A stretch of 64,000 nt of DNA, taken from Vickermania ingenoplastis. Lineage: Eukaryota > Euglenozoa > Kinetoplastea > Trypanosomatida > Trypanosomatidae. Positions 1 to 8,836 of the stretch are shown here, in pieces (positions within the stretch are counted from its first letter, which is position 1; every line of letters starts with the position of its first letter). The stretch lies in the NCBI GenBank assembly GCA_010157825.1, contig VFSE01000239.1:248001-312000 (forward strand), read 5' to 3'. The notes beneath the pieces were generated by a model that saw only the letters and a list, made by a program, of their open reading frames with translations, was not told the DNA's origin and did not search any database. A program made the translations under genes and the position numbers.

Positions 1-1
1 T

Positions 2-1006
2 CGTGTGTCGCTTGAGAGCCGCGTGCTGGTGTTAGGCAACGCCTACGCCCGAGTCCTCAAGGATCCGGAGCCACGAGTTCGCCTTGCTGCCGCCATTGGC
101 TTTCGGGGCTTCTGCAAGTGGATGACGCCGCAGCAGCTCGCGACGATCTTACTCCCCCATATGGTCCTGCTTACCGTGGATAAGCATGGACCGGTGCGGG
201 AAATTGGGTTTGAGGTGGTGCAGTACGGTTTGTCCAAACTCCGTGAAGTGCATCAACAGGCACCCATGGAGGAGCCTTCGTGCGACCCCAACGGGACTCC
301 CATTCCGGAAATCGAATTTTGGGTTTTCGATCACGCTACGGCGCTGAAGGAGGCACAAAAACTCCTTTTTGGCGACAACTTTTCATCCAATGTGAGAGCT
401 TCTCAACAGCGCCCGCACGGGGTCCCAGATGCTGCTGCGCCAAAGAGTGTAGGTTTGGGTGGCCGCCGACTCGGGCCAGCAGCGGCTGCTGGGTCTGGCG
501 TGCCGACTGGATCAAAAACGGCCCGCCCCGCAGCAGTAGAGGTCCAAGGATCGGGCTGGTCCGACGATGACGAGGACAAGGGCGACGACGACTGGGGCTC
601 CACGCCCCTCTCCGGCACAGACAGCCAGAACAAAAAGCCGCCTGCCGCCACCAGCAAACTTGGCGCTTCCCGGCCGAGCCGCGCCATTTCCGCGAGAAAG
701 GCAGTAGGAGAGGACGGCGGCAGCGGTTGGTCCGACGACGATGGCGATGATTGGACTAAAAAGGAGACCGTTGGGGGTCCCTCGCGGTACACGCCTACCC
801 CCCAAAGCAGTGCAGGGCGCCCGGGCCCTTCCTCCTCCACTCCCTCACCGCAGGGTGGCAGGTCGTCCGGCCCGGGCTCCCCCTTGTCGCAGTCTGTGAC
901 GGGCGCGCTGGTGCGGCCGCATAGCCTTGCCGGCGCCGCAGAGGGCAGCGGGGGGATGAAGCTCATAAAGAAGAAGTCCCTCGGTGCCGTGAAGAAGGCG
1001 GATTAG
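2..1006 (+). CDS. SCYL1-like pseudokinase, C-terminal part (5' end outside window)
   Basis: The frame is open from the first bases, so the N-terminal kinase-like domain lies upstream of the window; 334 codons plus the TAG stop are present. The first ~90 residues are HEAT-like helices with the pattern of the SCY1-like family (LKDPEPRVRLAAAIGF, then ILLPHMVLLTVD, then VREIGFEVV...LSKL), which aligns well with my memory of human SCYL1. The rest is low complexity and contains two copies of an acidic-tryptophan motif (GSGWSDDD...DDDW and GSGWSDDD.DDW), a feature also found in SCYL1 tails, and ends in a lysine-rich tail. The family acts at the Golgi/COPI interface and in tRNA export as a catalytically inactive scaffold. 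The family call is inference from this C-terminal part only, since no kinase motif can be seen here. Confidence 0.78.
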   Translation, partial: RVSLESRVLVLGNAYARVLKDPEPRVRLAAAIGFRGFCKWMTPQQLATILLPHMVLLTVDKHGPVREIGFEVVQYGLSKLREVHQQAPMEEPSCDPNGTPIPEIEFWVFDHATALKEAQKLLFGDNFSSNVRASQQRPHGVPDAAAPKSVGLGGRRLGPAAAAGSGVPTGSKTARPAAVEVQGSGWSDDDEDKGDDDWGSTPLSGTDSQNKKPPAATSKLGASRPSRAISARKAVGEDGGSGWSDDDGDDWTKKETVGGPSRYTPTPQSSAGRPGPSSSTPSPQGGRSSGPGSPLSQSVTGALVRPHSLAGAAEGSGGMKLIKKKSLGAVKKAD

Positions 1007-1736
1007 GCAGGTCGTTTCCATTGCCGAATTGTTGAGAGAGGGAGAGGAGACCAAGCCACTTAGCCGTGGAACGTATCCATCAAAAATACACCCGCACCAA
1101 TATATATTGGACAATTCACTCGAAACATATGGTGCAATTTTTGTTGCTCCTGGTAGGTACAACCCTAACTCCTCTCTCCCCATTGTTGATCTTAACTTGT
1201 CTCTCTCTCTCTCTAATTCTAATTGTTTTGTATTTATGTATTTGTTGTGTAGGGACAACTAAAGAACTCTTCAAACTCTACTTGTTATTCTCCCATTCCA
1301 CTAGTTTTCATTAAACCGTCTAGCCCCTTTTCATACTCAAAGGCCCGAAAAGGTGCATTTCAAACACTCTAAATCTACCTCGTTTCATACGCTCATTTTT
1401 TTCTTGTTGACTGTGCAGCACTTATAATCACACCTGTAGACAACAAGTATACATACACACGCGCACCTCAAAAGAGAAGAGAATCTAAAGAGGATAGATT
1501 ATCGCAACAAAGTTGTTCTTCATCAAACCAGAAATCGCTGAAGAGAACCAAGAACCGGGCTGAAGACACAAGCTCAATAAAATTCGACGTTCAACAAGTA
1601 GGATTTTTTTTTTTTTTGCCTTACCAAAACCAATTTGCATAAATAGCCCACCCTGTGGTGATACCCCAACCATAACCCCGTCCTGTTGGCAGTTCTCCCG
1701 TTCCCTCAGTACATCTTTACGACAGGAGCAGGAACG
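1007..1736. other. Intergenic spacer with pyrimidine tracts
   Basis: AT-rich spacer of 730 bases. It holds a CT dinucleotide run near 1199-1216 and a T-run near 1605-1618 that precedes several AG dinucleotides. This is the expected layout for a polyadenylation zone followed by a spliced-leader acceptor for the next gene. I see no convincing coding frame or RNA gene. Confidence 0.6.
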
Positions 1737-4700
1737 ATGCCACCAAAGAGCAGCACACTTCCCGCTGCCACCAAGGCCATGCCGCTGGTGACGGGCCCTG
1801 GGGTGATGCAGCCTGTGCCGCTGCTGCTCCTTCCACCGACGACAACCCGCCTCTTCTCCCTCGTGTCCACCGCTGGCAGCGCCGCCTCCACGGCTGCGCT
1901 CCTTTCCAACGGAACGTTCTCACTCACTACCCTGCATGCGCTGTTGCGCGGGGAGGCGAGCAATCTCGTGCGCCGGACACGCGACATTCTTCGTGGGGAC
2001 AGCGGGGCAGTAGCCAGCCCCACTTCCGTTGAGGAGGGCAACGCCAACAGCCCCTTCAAGTCGCGTCGCAGCGGGGGTACCGCGGCGGCTGGCAACGAGG
2101 ATGCCGTGCCACCTATCCCGTCCAACGCCTTTCTAATGCGTGCGATGCAGCACCTCCAGAACCTCCTTCGAGATCGGGCGCACCTCCACGCGGACGATGG
2201 CGGCCATGACGGGCCTGCCACGCTCTGCTTATTACAATTTCTCACCTGGACGTGCCTCGAAGGCGCAGCCCTGGCGATGGAGGAGGACAATGACCGCACC
2301 AATGGCAGTGATCCACGTGCCAGAGGCAGGGGCGGTGGGGGATCTGGCGCGAGCGGAAGCGGCGCCGACAGCACAGGGACCCGCAGTGCCGCTGGGCTGC
2401 TCACCGGGCGCCGCCTGCAGCGGTCTGCTGGCATGGGCCGCGGCGTGAACAGCCGTGGAGGGCGGAACCCGTTCCATCGCGCTGGCGCGCAGTCCACGAG
2501 TGTGTGCGCTACCCCAGCGCCCGGGCTGGCGACGGGCGGTGGCAACAACAACCGCTTCTCTGGAACGCTGAGCGAGTGGCGTGCCGGCGCCTGTCCGAAA
2601 GATGAGACGATGGAGGAGGGACCCGTGACGGATGCACAGTGCGCCGAGCTCCTCTTCACTGTCCTGCTGTCGGATGTGCTGGTGGCCCTGGCCAAGGCTA
2701 CGGCCACTGCCAGCGACGCGACGGCCCCTGGGACCGCGCCCCCCGCTCCGTCTTTTGTCAGCTCTATTCACTTTTACGCGCTCTCACTGCTTGGAGCGGC
2801 ACTGATGCGGTACGAACCGGTCGCCAACGGCACTTTCCTCTCGCGTTTGTTCCCGGCGGAGGAGTCCGTGGCCCCGTCGGGGTCCTCCTCGACCGTCTCC
2901 AGCACCTCCGCCTCCTCTGGCGGCTCGTCTTCCTCGCAGGAGGCGCTCACCATCTTGCCGTCCCACACCCCCCGCCACCCTATTCTGTACCCTCTGTTCT
3001 ACAGCCACAGGGCGGAGGTGCGCTGGGCTGCAGCCTTTGCGCTGCACAACGCACTCCAGTACCTGAGCTGCTTCAACATCGCCGAGGAGCCGCACAAGCG
3101 CCGCGCCGGCAAGGCCTCTGCCCGACCCGCCCTGCTGTCCTTCGTCCCCATTTCCGTTCAGAGCGGTCAGCTGGTGGTGCAGCTCCACGACTGCCTGCTG
3201 TGGGCCCTTCGCCGGGCTGGTATCGCTGCGGCCGGCGCCGTTCACAGCCGCAAGGCGACGGGGGATGCCGGCAAGGACGACGCAGTGGCCACGGTTGTCA
3301 CGCAACCGACGGCGGCGACCATGCTGCTGACCCCTACCCGCGCCACCGCCCTGGGGGCGTGCGGCTACCCCGTGGCAGAGGAGGTGGAGGTGGCGGTGCT
3401 GACGGACAAGACACGCAGTCTGGTGATGCAGCTGCTGTCCACCCTCACAGCCGTCACACCGTACAGCCGCTGCCCCACCGCTGTCGAGCGGGTCAAGGCG
3501 GTGCTGCAGCTGCCCTACTTGCGGCTCGTGCTTCGCGGCCGTGCCCTGTTCAACCTCTGCACACCGATGATTCAGTCGCCCCTGCCCGGCGCAGGCCCCA
3601 GCAGCTGGGGCGGGACGCCAAACCGCAACAGGGCCACTCCCGGTGGAAGCGAGATGGTCCCGTCGGTCACGCCTGCAACCGCGGAGCTGCGGGCGGTGAT
3701 CTCCCTCTTCACCCACTGCATTCGCCGGCTGGGCACCCAGCTGAATCTTGGACCATATTTCACGGAGGAAGTGCAGCGCCACAAGAAGAAAGAACCCGAG
3801 ACAGGCAGCCCCCAGAAGCGCATGAAGGCCACCCCTGCTGCGGAGGACCCCGACGAAATTTTGTTTCAGTTTCAGCTCCGCGCCCTCCCGACCTCCAACT
3901 CCTCTCTCCTCGACGCGCTGCTGGCGAACGCCCCCACCTTCTCTCCCGTGTGGCGCTGCGTGACCCAGCTCGCCCGCTTCTACCCCGAGCTCATCGGGGA
4001 CCCGGACCGTCTCGAGAAGCTTCTGCGGGCCAGCGAGATATCGGTGCAGGTATGCTTCCCGCAGGCCGCGGCTAGAAGTAGAGCCTCTCTCCCCGAGACA
4101 CAGGCGGAGTCCGCGATCGTGGCGCCGATGGCGGCCGACGAGGAGGCTTATTTAGGGCTGGCGGAGTTGCTGCGGTCGTGGACGCACTTTATGGGGTACG
4201 TTTGGCGCCCGTTCGATGGCAAGGCGGAAGACCCGGCCCTGTCACCGCAGGTCCGCCACTATCAGCCCATCGACGGCAACCATCGCCAGTGCTCCTCTTC
4301 CGCCACCTCCTCTTCAACAGACAGTAGCGGTAAGAACGGCGCGTTCGCGGAGCAGCGCAGCTTTGTGAAGGCGCTCCTGCAGCTAGCAACCAGCGACGGC
4401 CTCGCCAAGTGCGCTGCTGTTGCGACGGCGAGTGATGCGCCGACTCAACGCGCGTCCCTGGCGCAGAAGTCCCTTATCTTTCAACGGGTGCTGTACCCGG
4501 TGATCGCGGCCCTCCTGCCTGCCCTGCTCAAGGCGGAGAAGGAGCGGCGCCACCGGTTTGCTGCGGTGCACAAGGACCCGAACAGCGGCCCAGGCGACAA
4601 GGCCAAGCTCAGTTCACCGAGCCACGACAGTGGCGCTGCACCGCATGCGGAGGTGGTCCTCGCGGCTCTTCGCTGCGCCGCTCAGATTAGCACCGAATGC

Positions 4701-5816
4701 GTGGAGGCGATTATGAAAGCATCTGAAGCGAGCAACGCCGAGGAGGCGGACAGCGGAGCGACATCTGCAGAGAAGACATCCAGCTCGACGGGGGGACCGG
4801 TGGGGCAGATGGTGGAACTGGCACTGATCTGCGCTCGCGACAGTCGCGCCGCCGTCCGTGTAGAAGCGCTGACCACAGTGGGCGTATGGCTATGGTCCTA
4901 TCCCTCCCTCGATGCCCACGCCGGGGCCCTGCTGCACTGCGCGCTCGACCGACTGTACATGGATGATGATGCCGAGTGCCGCACCAAGGCCGCCCTGGCG
5001 CTGTCGAACGCCAGTGCTCGTCTCCCAGAAGAGGTGGAGAAGGCCGGTGCTTCAAAAGAGTTCGCAGCGGCGACGGCCCCGAACACGTTCCGCGGCAACC
5101 CGGAGGTCATTTCGCTGCTGTGCGAGGCAGCGGCGTACGCTGCGGTGGAGGAGCGCGGTACACCAGCCGTGCAGCATCACGGGGTGCGAATGATGCGCAT
5201 GCTGCTCAGCGTCATGACCGTGGAGGAGTGCATCGCCCCGCTAGAGGAGCTTCCGGATGAGGTGGTGGCCGAGGCCTTTGTCCGACTCCTCAACGAGTTC
5301 GTGTCCTCCGGCCGAGACCCAAAGCTACGGTGGAATGCTGCCATCGCCCTCGGCGGCGCCATCAGTCGCGAGGAGGTTTTTGAAGCGGAGCCGGCGTATG
5401 CCTCCAAGGCCATCAAGATCCTCTGCGACACGCTTCGCCGGGACGCGATGTTCAAGGTTCGCACTCGGGCGGCCGAGGCACTGGGCACGGCGTGCCTCAA
5501 AGGCATGCGGGGCGAGTACAGCGACAACGGCGACTACACCCCGGAAGTGATGGAAAGTCTGTGTGTGGCGCTCACGAGCACATCCAGCGCTCGTAGGGGT
5601 GCAGAAGACGATCGTGGGACGAACACGAGCCACTGCAGCGCCAACACCACCACCGGCCCCGCCAGCGCTGCGCACCTCATACAGGGGAAGGAAGAGCTCC
5701 GTCGTGCGCTGCTGCACAGTATCGAGTCGTTGCTGCGCACGGCGAACCCGAGTGCGGAACTCAATAAGGTGATCGCCAAGCATACGAGTCTCTTACAAGA
5801 TGCAGGAATATTATAA
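1737..5816 (+). CDS. HEATR6-like HEAT-repeat protein
   Basis: The first ATG of the open frame (MPPKSSTLP) is at 1737 and gives 1359 residues; the frame extends a little upstream only through a TTG. Low-complexity stretches (about residues 100-290) alternate with helical repeat segments. The best landmarks are a pair of HEAT-like units near the end: LRWNAAIALGG...FKVRTRAAEALG (about residues 1198-1250) matches the C-terminal repeats of HEATR6 as I recall them (VRWNACYALGN...FKVRIRSAAAL). The closing segment (LLRTANPSAELNKVI) is also helical. An earlier block around residues 415-460 (HPILYPLFYSHRAEVRWAAAFALHN) and another near 600-700 may be the DUF4042 region of HEATR6. The family has no firmly established biochemical role; HEAT arrays usually scaffold protein contacts. 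It could be another ARM/HEAT protein. Confidence 0.6.
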   Translation: MPPKSSTLPAATKAMPLVTGPGVMQPVPLLLLPPTTTRLFSLVSTAGSAASTAALLSNGTFSLTTLHALLRGEASNLVRRTRDILRGDSGAVASPTSVEEGNANSPFKSRRSGGTAAAGNEDAVPPIPSNAFLMRAMQHLQNLLRDRAHLHADDGGHDGPATLCLLQFLTWTCLEGAALAMEEDNDRTNGSDPRARGRGGGGSGASGSGADSTGTRSAAGLLTGRRLQRSAGMGRGVNSRGGRNPFHRAGAQSTSVCATPAPGLATGGGNNNRFSGTLSEWRAGACPKDETMEEGPVTDAQCAELLFTVLLSDVLVALAKATATASDATAPGTAPPAPSFVSSIHFYALSLLGAALMRYEPVANGTFLSRLFPAEESVAPSGSSSTVSSTSASSGGSSSSQEALTILPSHTPRHPILYPLFYSHRAEVRWAAAFALHNALQYLSCFNIAEEPHKRRAGKASARPALLSFVPISVQSGQLVVQLHDCLLWALRRAGIAAAGAVHSRKATGDAGKDDAVATVVTQPTAATMLLTPTRATALGACGYPVAEEVEVAVLTDKTRSLVMQLLSTLTAVTPYSRCPTAVERVKAVLQLPYLRLVLRGRALFNLCTPMIQSPLPGAGPSSWGGTPNRNRATPGGSEMVPSVTPATAELRAVISLFTHCIRRLGTQLNLGPYFTEEVQRHKKKEPETGSPQKRMKATPAAEDPDEILFQFQLRALPTSNSSLLDALLANAPTFSPVWRCVTQLARFYPELIGDPDRLEKLLRASEISVQVCFPQAAARSRASLPETQAESAIVAPMAADEEAYLGLAELLRSWTHFMGYVWRPFDGKAEDPALSPQVRHYQPIDGNHRQCSSSATSSSTDSSGKNGAFAEQRSFVKALLQLATSDGLAKCAAVATASDAPTQRASLAQKSLIFQRVLYPVIAALLPALLKAEKERRHRFAAVHKDPNSGPGDKAKLSSPSHDSGAAPHAEVVLAALRCAAQISTECVEAIMKASEASNAEEADSGATSAEKTSSSTGGPVGQMVELALICARDSRAAVRVEALTTVGVWLWSYPSLDAHAGALLHCALDRLYMDDDAECRTKAALALSNASARLPEEVEKAGASKEFAAATAPNTFRGNPEVISLLCEAAAYAAVEERGTPAVQHHGVRMMRMLLSVMTVEECIAPLEELPDEVVAEAFVRLLNEFVSSGRDPKLRWNAAIALGGAISREEVFEAEPAYASKAIKILCDTLRRDAMFKVRTRAAEALGTACLKGMRGEYSDNGDYTPEVMESLCVALTSTSSARRGAEDDRGTNTSHCSANTTTGPASAAHLIQGKEELRRALLHSIESLLRTANPSAELNKVIAKHTSLLQDAGIL

Positions 5817-6155
5817 TGAGAGACGGTAGAGAGACGAGAGGTTTACTAAACTATTTGCGTGATGGCACGGTATTATTATTTACTATTTGTGTTTAATTCT
5901 GCCTACAGGCAGTACATTCATTCAACAACAAAGCAACACACACACACACACACACACAAAGATCTACCCTAATTTTAATCGAGCACCTTTCTTTATGATA
6001 GTATAGACCATTAACATCCGTCCTCCTCCTGCGGTTCATCTGTGCCCGCCTCCCATCCAGAGTGTGCTTTCGTTCGCCCCCTTCCCCCCTTCCGCTCTCT
6101 TTTGCCAACACATGCTCGAAATTGTAAGCAGTAACGAACTTTTTTTGAAGCACCC
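5817..6155. other. Intergenic spacer with CA microsatellite
   Basis: Spacer of 339 bases with a CA repeat at about 5936-5958 and a short T-run just before the next ATG. No coding signal is seen. Confidence 0.6.
5936..5958 (+). repeat. (CA)n microsatellite
   Basis: About eleven CA units in the spacer downstream of the HEAT-repeat gene. CA runs are common in trypanosomatid untranslated regions. Confidence 0.85.
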
Positions 6156-6707
6156 ATGAATACGGCACGCGATGCACGGAGCGCCACGCTTCACCTCGAG
6201 TACAAGCGGCCGCTCTCGATTGCCTACATCTATATTCCCCTGGTCTTCTTCTTGGCCTATGTGTACCACGCCTCCAATCGAGTGGAGGCGGAGGAGTTCT
6301 GGTACTTCAAGCCAGACTACCTCATCCGTCTGGAGAAGCTCGGGAAAGAGGCCAGTCGCGACGGGGAGTGGTTCGCCACCCCCGTGGCGGTCCTCTGCCT
6401 GCTGCTCTTCTATCTGGAGCGGGTGATGGCCTACGTTGCCGAAACAGCCCGTTTCGTGTACCGCCGTAAGTCGGTGCTTCGCTATATGCTCCAGATGCCC
6501 TTTCTCTTCAACTTTTTTGACGCTGGCACTGCCGTGCGCCACTGCCGTGCCTGCAACGCCACCCTGCTGACGTCCATTAAGTACATCTGCGCTTCCTTGC
6601 TCGGTGGGTTTACGCAGCGTGCCACGCTCTTGGAGGCGGTGGAGGAGTATCTCAAGGCCGAGCGGCGCCGCCGCGAGAGGGATGGAGAGACAAAGAAGAA
6701 TGCTTAA
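6156..6707 (+). CDS. Small multi-pass membrane protein A, tandem paralogue (TMEM254/DUF4499-like?)
   Basis: 183 residues. Hydrophobic stretches lie at about residues 22-40, 75-93 and 108-123, with a weaker one at about 140-155, and the tail is strongly basic and polar. It is a diverged tandem paralogue of the next gene. They share an aromatic lumenal-type block (EEFWYFKPDYL here, EDYWNVRPSYL in the partner), the block EASRDGEWFA / EATRDGVWFA, and C.ACNATL / C.RCNATL followed by a glycine pair. The layout of spans followed by a charged tail resembles TMEM254 (DUF4499) proteins, but here the W-I-I-H-x-x-E element of the partner has become FLFNFFDAG. The function is unknown and the membrane topology is inferred from hydrophobicity only. 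Confidence 0.75.
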   Translation: MNTARDARSATLHLEYKRPLSIAYIYIPLVFFLAYVYHASNRVEAEEFWYFKPDYLIRLEKLGKEASRDGEWFATPVAVLCLLLFYLERVMAYVAETARFVYRRKSVLRYMLQMPFLFNFFDAGTAVRHCRACNATLLTSIKYICASLLGGFTQRATLLEAVEEYLKAERRRRERDGETKKNA

Positions 6708-7227
6708 CAAGAGGGAAGCGTAGACCTAGAACCTTTCCAGCGTGAACGCCGTAATGAAAGGGCCGATTGGGAGTTGAATTTGACGCAGCCACACACAATG
6801 GTCCTCTCGTCCTCCTTGCTGGCGTTATCACACGCACGCAGTGAGCTGGCTCGGCATCTCTCTTTTTATAAAGAGTTCCTACCTGGCCATCTGCCATGAT
6901 TATTTAATGTTGTCCCTTCTCTTTCCGCCAGCGATACAACACACCCTTTGTCGTGCAAGCAGCTGCCAGCCACATACGCCTTGACACCGTATTATTATTG
7001 AATCAAGCAGCAATAATAGCTGGCTACATCTCGTGGCATCTCTTCAGTTGGTGATCTAGCCTTCGTCTAATCTCTCATATATCACCTCTCTCTCTCTCTC
7101 GATCTTTCTGCCATTGGGTGATGTGTAGACGAATACGTCACCTTCTCCAGAGAAATTCATTACCTCGAACACACACGCACACAAAGAGAGAGAGAGAGAG
7201 AAGAAAAAGGAAATACATAAGAAATAG
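6708..7227. other. Intergenic spacer
   Basis: 520 bases, AT-rich in the middle, with CT runs near 7085-7101 and a GA run near 7184-7202. The CT run followed by AG dinucleotides is a reasonable trans-splicing region. I see no gene. Confidence 0.55.
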
Positions 7228-7806
7228 ATGCCTCGTCGAAGTTCCACTGGCACCACTTCGGTGGGCACTCCTTCCGCTGCCCCAGAGGCGCTCCGCTACG
7301 TCGCTCCGTGGGCTAGCTTTCATTTTGTCGCCGCCGCCTTCCTCCTCTTCAACTACCTGGCCTACGCTGCCTCACAAGTCGAACAGGAGGACTACTGGAA
7401 CGTGCGGCCGTCGTACCTCTCGATTCTCCAAGAGCAGAGCCAGGAGGCTACCAGGGATGGTGTATGGTTTGCTCAGCTGCTACACTATGTCTACCTCGCG
7501 CTCTTTTATTTCGAAGAAGTCGTCGCGGCAGTCGGGGCCTTTGGGGGTGTCCTCTTCCCCTCCAAGGTGTTCCTGTACGGCACTTTATGCGCTGCGTGGA
7601 TCATTCACTTCTATGAGATGGGCGTCTGCTTCAGCATATGCCGACGCTGCAATGCGACACTTTGGACAACGGTGCGGTACATGAGTGCCACCGCCACAGG
7701 CGGCATCTGCCAGCTGACACCTCTGAGGAGAGAGGCAAAAGCATATAGTGCAAGGGCTCAGAAACGCGCTGCTGGGCAAACCGGGGCGACCAAGAAAAAC
7801 CAATAG
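7228..7806 (+). CDS. Small multi-pass membrane protein B, tandem paralogue (TMEM254/DUF4499-like?)
   Basis: 192 residues with a hydrophilic N-terminus of about 20 residues, then hydrophobic spans near residues 31-50, 85-100, 105-117 and 118-133, and a basic tail. It shares the aromatic, (S/T)RDG.WFA and CNATL blocks with the gene just upstream, so the two arose by an old tandem duplication. The segment WIIHFYEMGVCF (about 127-138) resembles the WLIHxxE element that I recall from TMEM254/DUF4499 proteins. Two cysteines (C.RC) follow on the far side of that span. Neither gene has an assigned role that I know. The TMEM254 comparison is a suggestion from short motifs and topology, not a demonstrated homology. 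Confidence 0.75.
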   Translation: MPRRSSTGTTSVGTPSAAPEALRYVAPWASFHFVAAAFLLFNYLAYAASQVEQEDYWNVRPSYLSILQEQSQEATRDGVWFAQLLHYVYLALFYFEEVVAAVGAFGGVLFPSKVFLYGTLCAAWIIHFYEMGVCFSICRRCNATLWTTVRYMSATATGGICQLTPLRREAKAYSARAQKRAAGQTGATKKNQ

Positions 7807-8836
7807 GTGCAGCTGTGTTGGGCTGCCGCCATCGCTTGAGTCCATATCAGGGATCGTCGTGAATCGATGGGTTCTTGTCGATTCGTGTACAACAGAAGGT
7901 GTAGCACCGTCGGTTGTACTGTTTCCATATGTCTGTGAATGGTGGACCATTTCCAGTGTCTTGCGACACTGAGACGTCGTTTAAATTCTATTATCGCGAC
8001 CTCGTTGGGGAGACGTATCAGCGGGGACTGTCACAGCCTTCCCCCCCCTATCCAGCAGCCCGCGGATCATAGTTTCAAGGATGTGCAGTTGTGAAGCTTA
8101 TCAGCGGTAGCAGCATCCGCTTGGGACAACCAATTCTCCTTTGCAAAAAGGTCAAGGTAGCCCACCTGTTGTCCTTCCGCGTTCCATAAAGAGGGGTAGT
8201 ACGCTCCACCCTCCAATGGCTGCGTAGTGCAGCGGCTCCTCTGTGTTGAGGGGCCTCCTCCTCCGCCCTGTAAGGTTTGGGGGTGTGGGCGGGCGAAGAG
8301 CCTACTGTTCAGGTCGGAGTTGTGGGGAGGGACAACAGGTCCATGATGGTGGTAAACCTGTTCAGCCATTGTGAGCCTGGTCGTATCGTCCATGAGGAGA
8401 AGAAGAACAATTAATTGATCTGAACGCTGTTAACATCAAACATATTCAACAAATAATATTAAGAAGCCCACCAATGGTACCTTAGCAGCATTTCCCATGA
8501 GAAGAAATATGCGGCAGCTTCCCTTTTATTTGTTCTTTGAATAAGTATCCTTCCCAACTTCTCCCTCCCTCTGCCTCTCGACTTACGCTTTTTATATTTA
8601 GACCCCCATAAACCAGTAGGCACTCAGCTCATCCGCTGCTGTGTGCACCTCACAGACACCAGAAACACAACGAACATTTGACGGCTTTCGTTTTTGTGTG
8701 GCGATCTCATTCGTAGTCACCCCGCCGCCTCCCTTCCGTGGTGAGCGCCGCACTGGTTGGTGTCAAACGACACCTACTATCCGTTCACACACACATTGCA
8801 CAGGCATTAGGCATCACCAGGACACGGAGAGACGGA
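7807..8836. other. Long spacer upstream of MSH4
   Basis: 1030 bases. The middle third (about 8050-8395) is clearly richer in GC than its flanks and contains the antisense reading frame listed separately. The last 350 bases are AT- and pyrimidine-rich and probably carry the MSH4 trans-splicing region. The MSH4 frame stays open upstream as far as a GTG at 8738, but the first ATG is at 8837. Confidence 0.5.
8067..8393 (-). CDS. Candidate antisense small gene, unknown protein
   Basis: A complete 108-residue frame from ATG to TGA on the strand opposite to every other gene in the window. It lies wholly inside a spacer, so it is not a shadow of a + strand gene. Its composition is protein-like: an acidic start (MDDTTRLTMAEQ), a glycine run, and a closing segment rich in aromatic residues (GGAYYPSLWNAEGQQ). 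The GC content is higher than that of the surrounding spacer. On its own strand a pyrimidine stretch (TTCTTCTTCTCCTC) sits immediately before the ATG, but no AG follows it. I do not recognise the protein. It may equally be a chance frame or the remains of an older gene. Confidence 0.35.
   Translation of the reverse strand: MDDTTRLTMAEQVYHHHGPVVPPHNSDLNSRLFARPHPQTLQGGGGGPSTQRSRCTTQPLEGGAYYPSLWNAEGQQVGYLDLFAKENWLSQADAATADKLHNCTSLKL

Noticed and set aside
2639-4075. 478-residue + frame inside the HEATR6-like gene
   Set aside because: Overlaps the long gene in another frame and has a Pro/Arg/Gly-rich translation typical of shadow frames.
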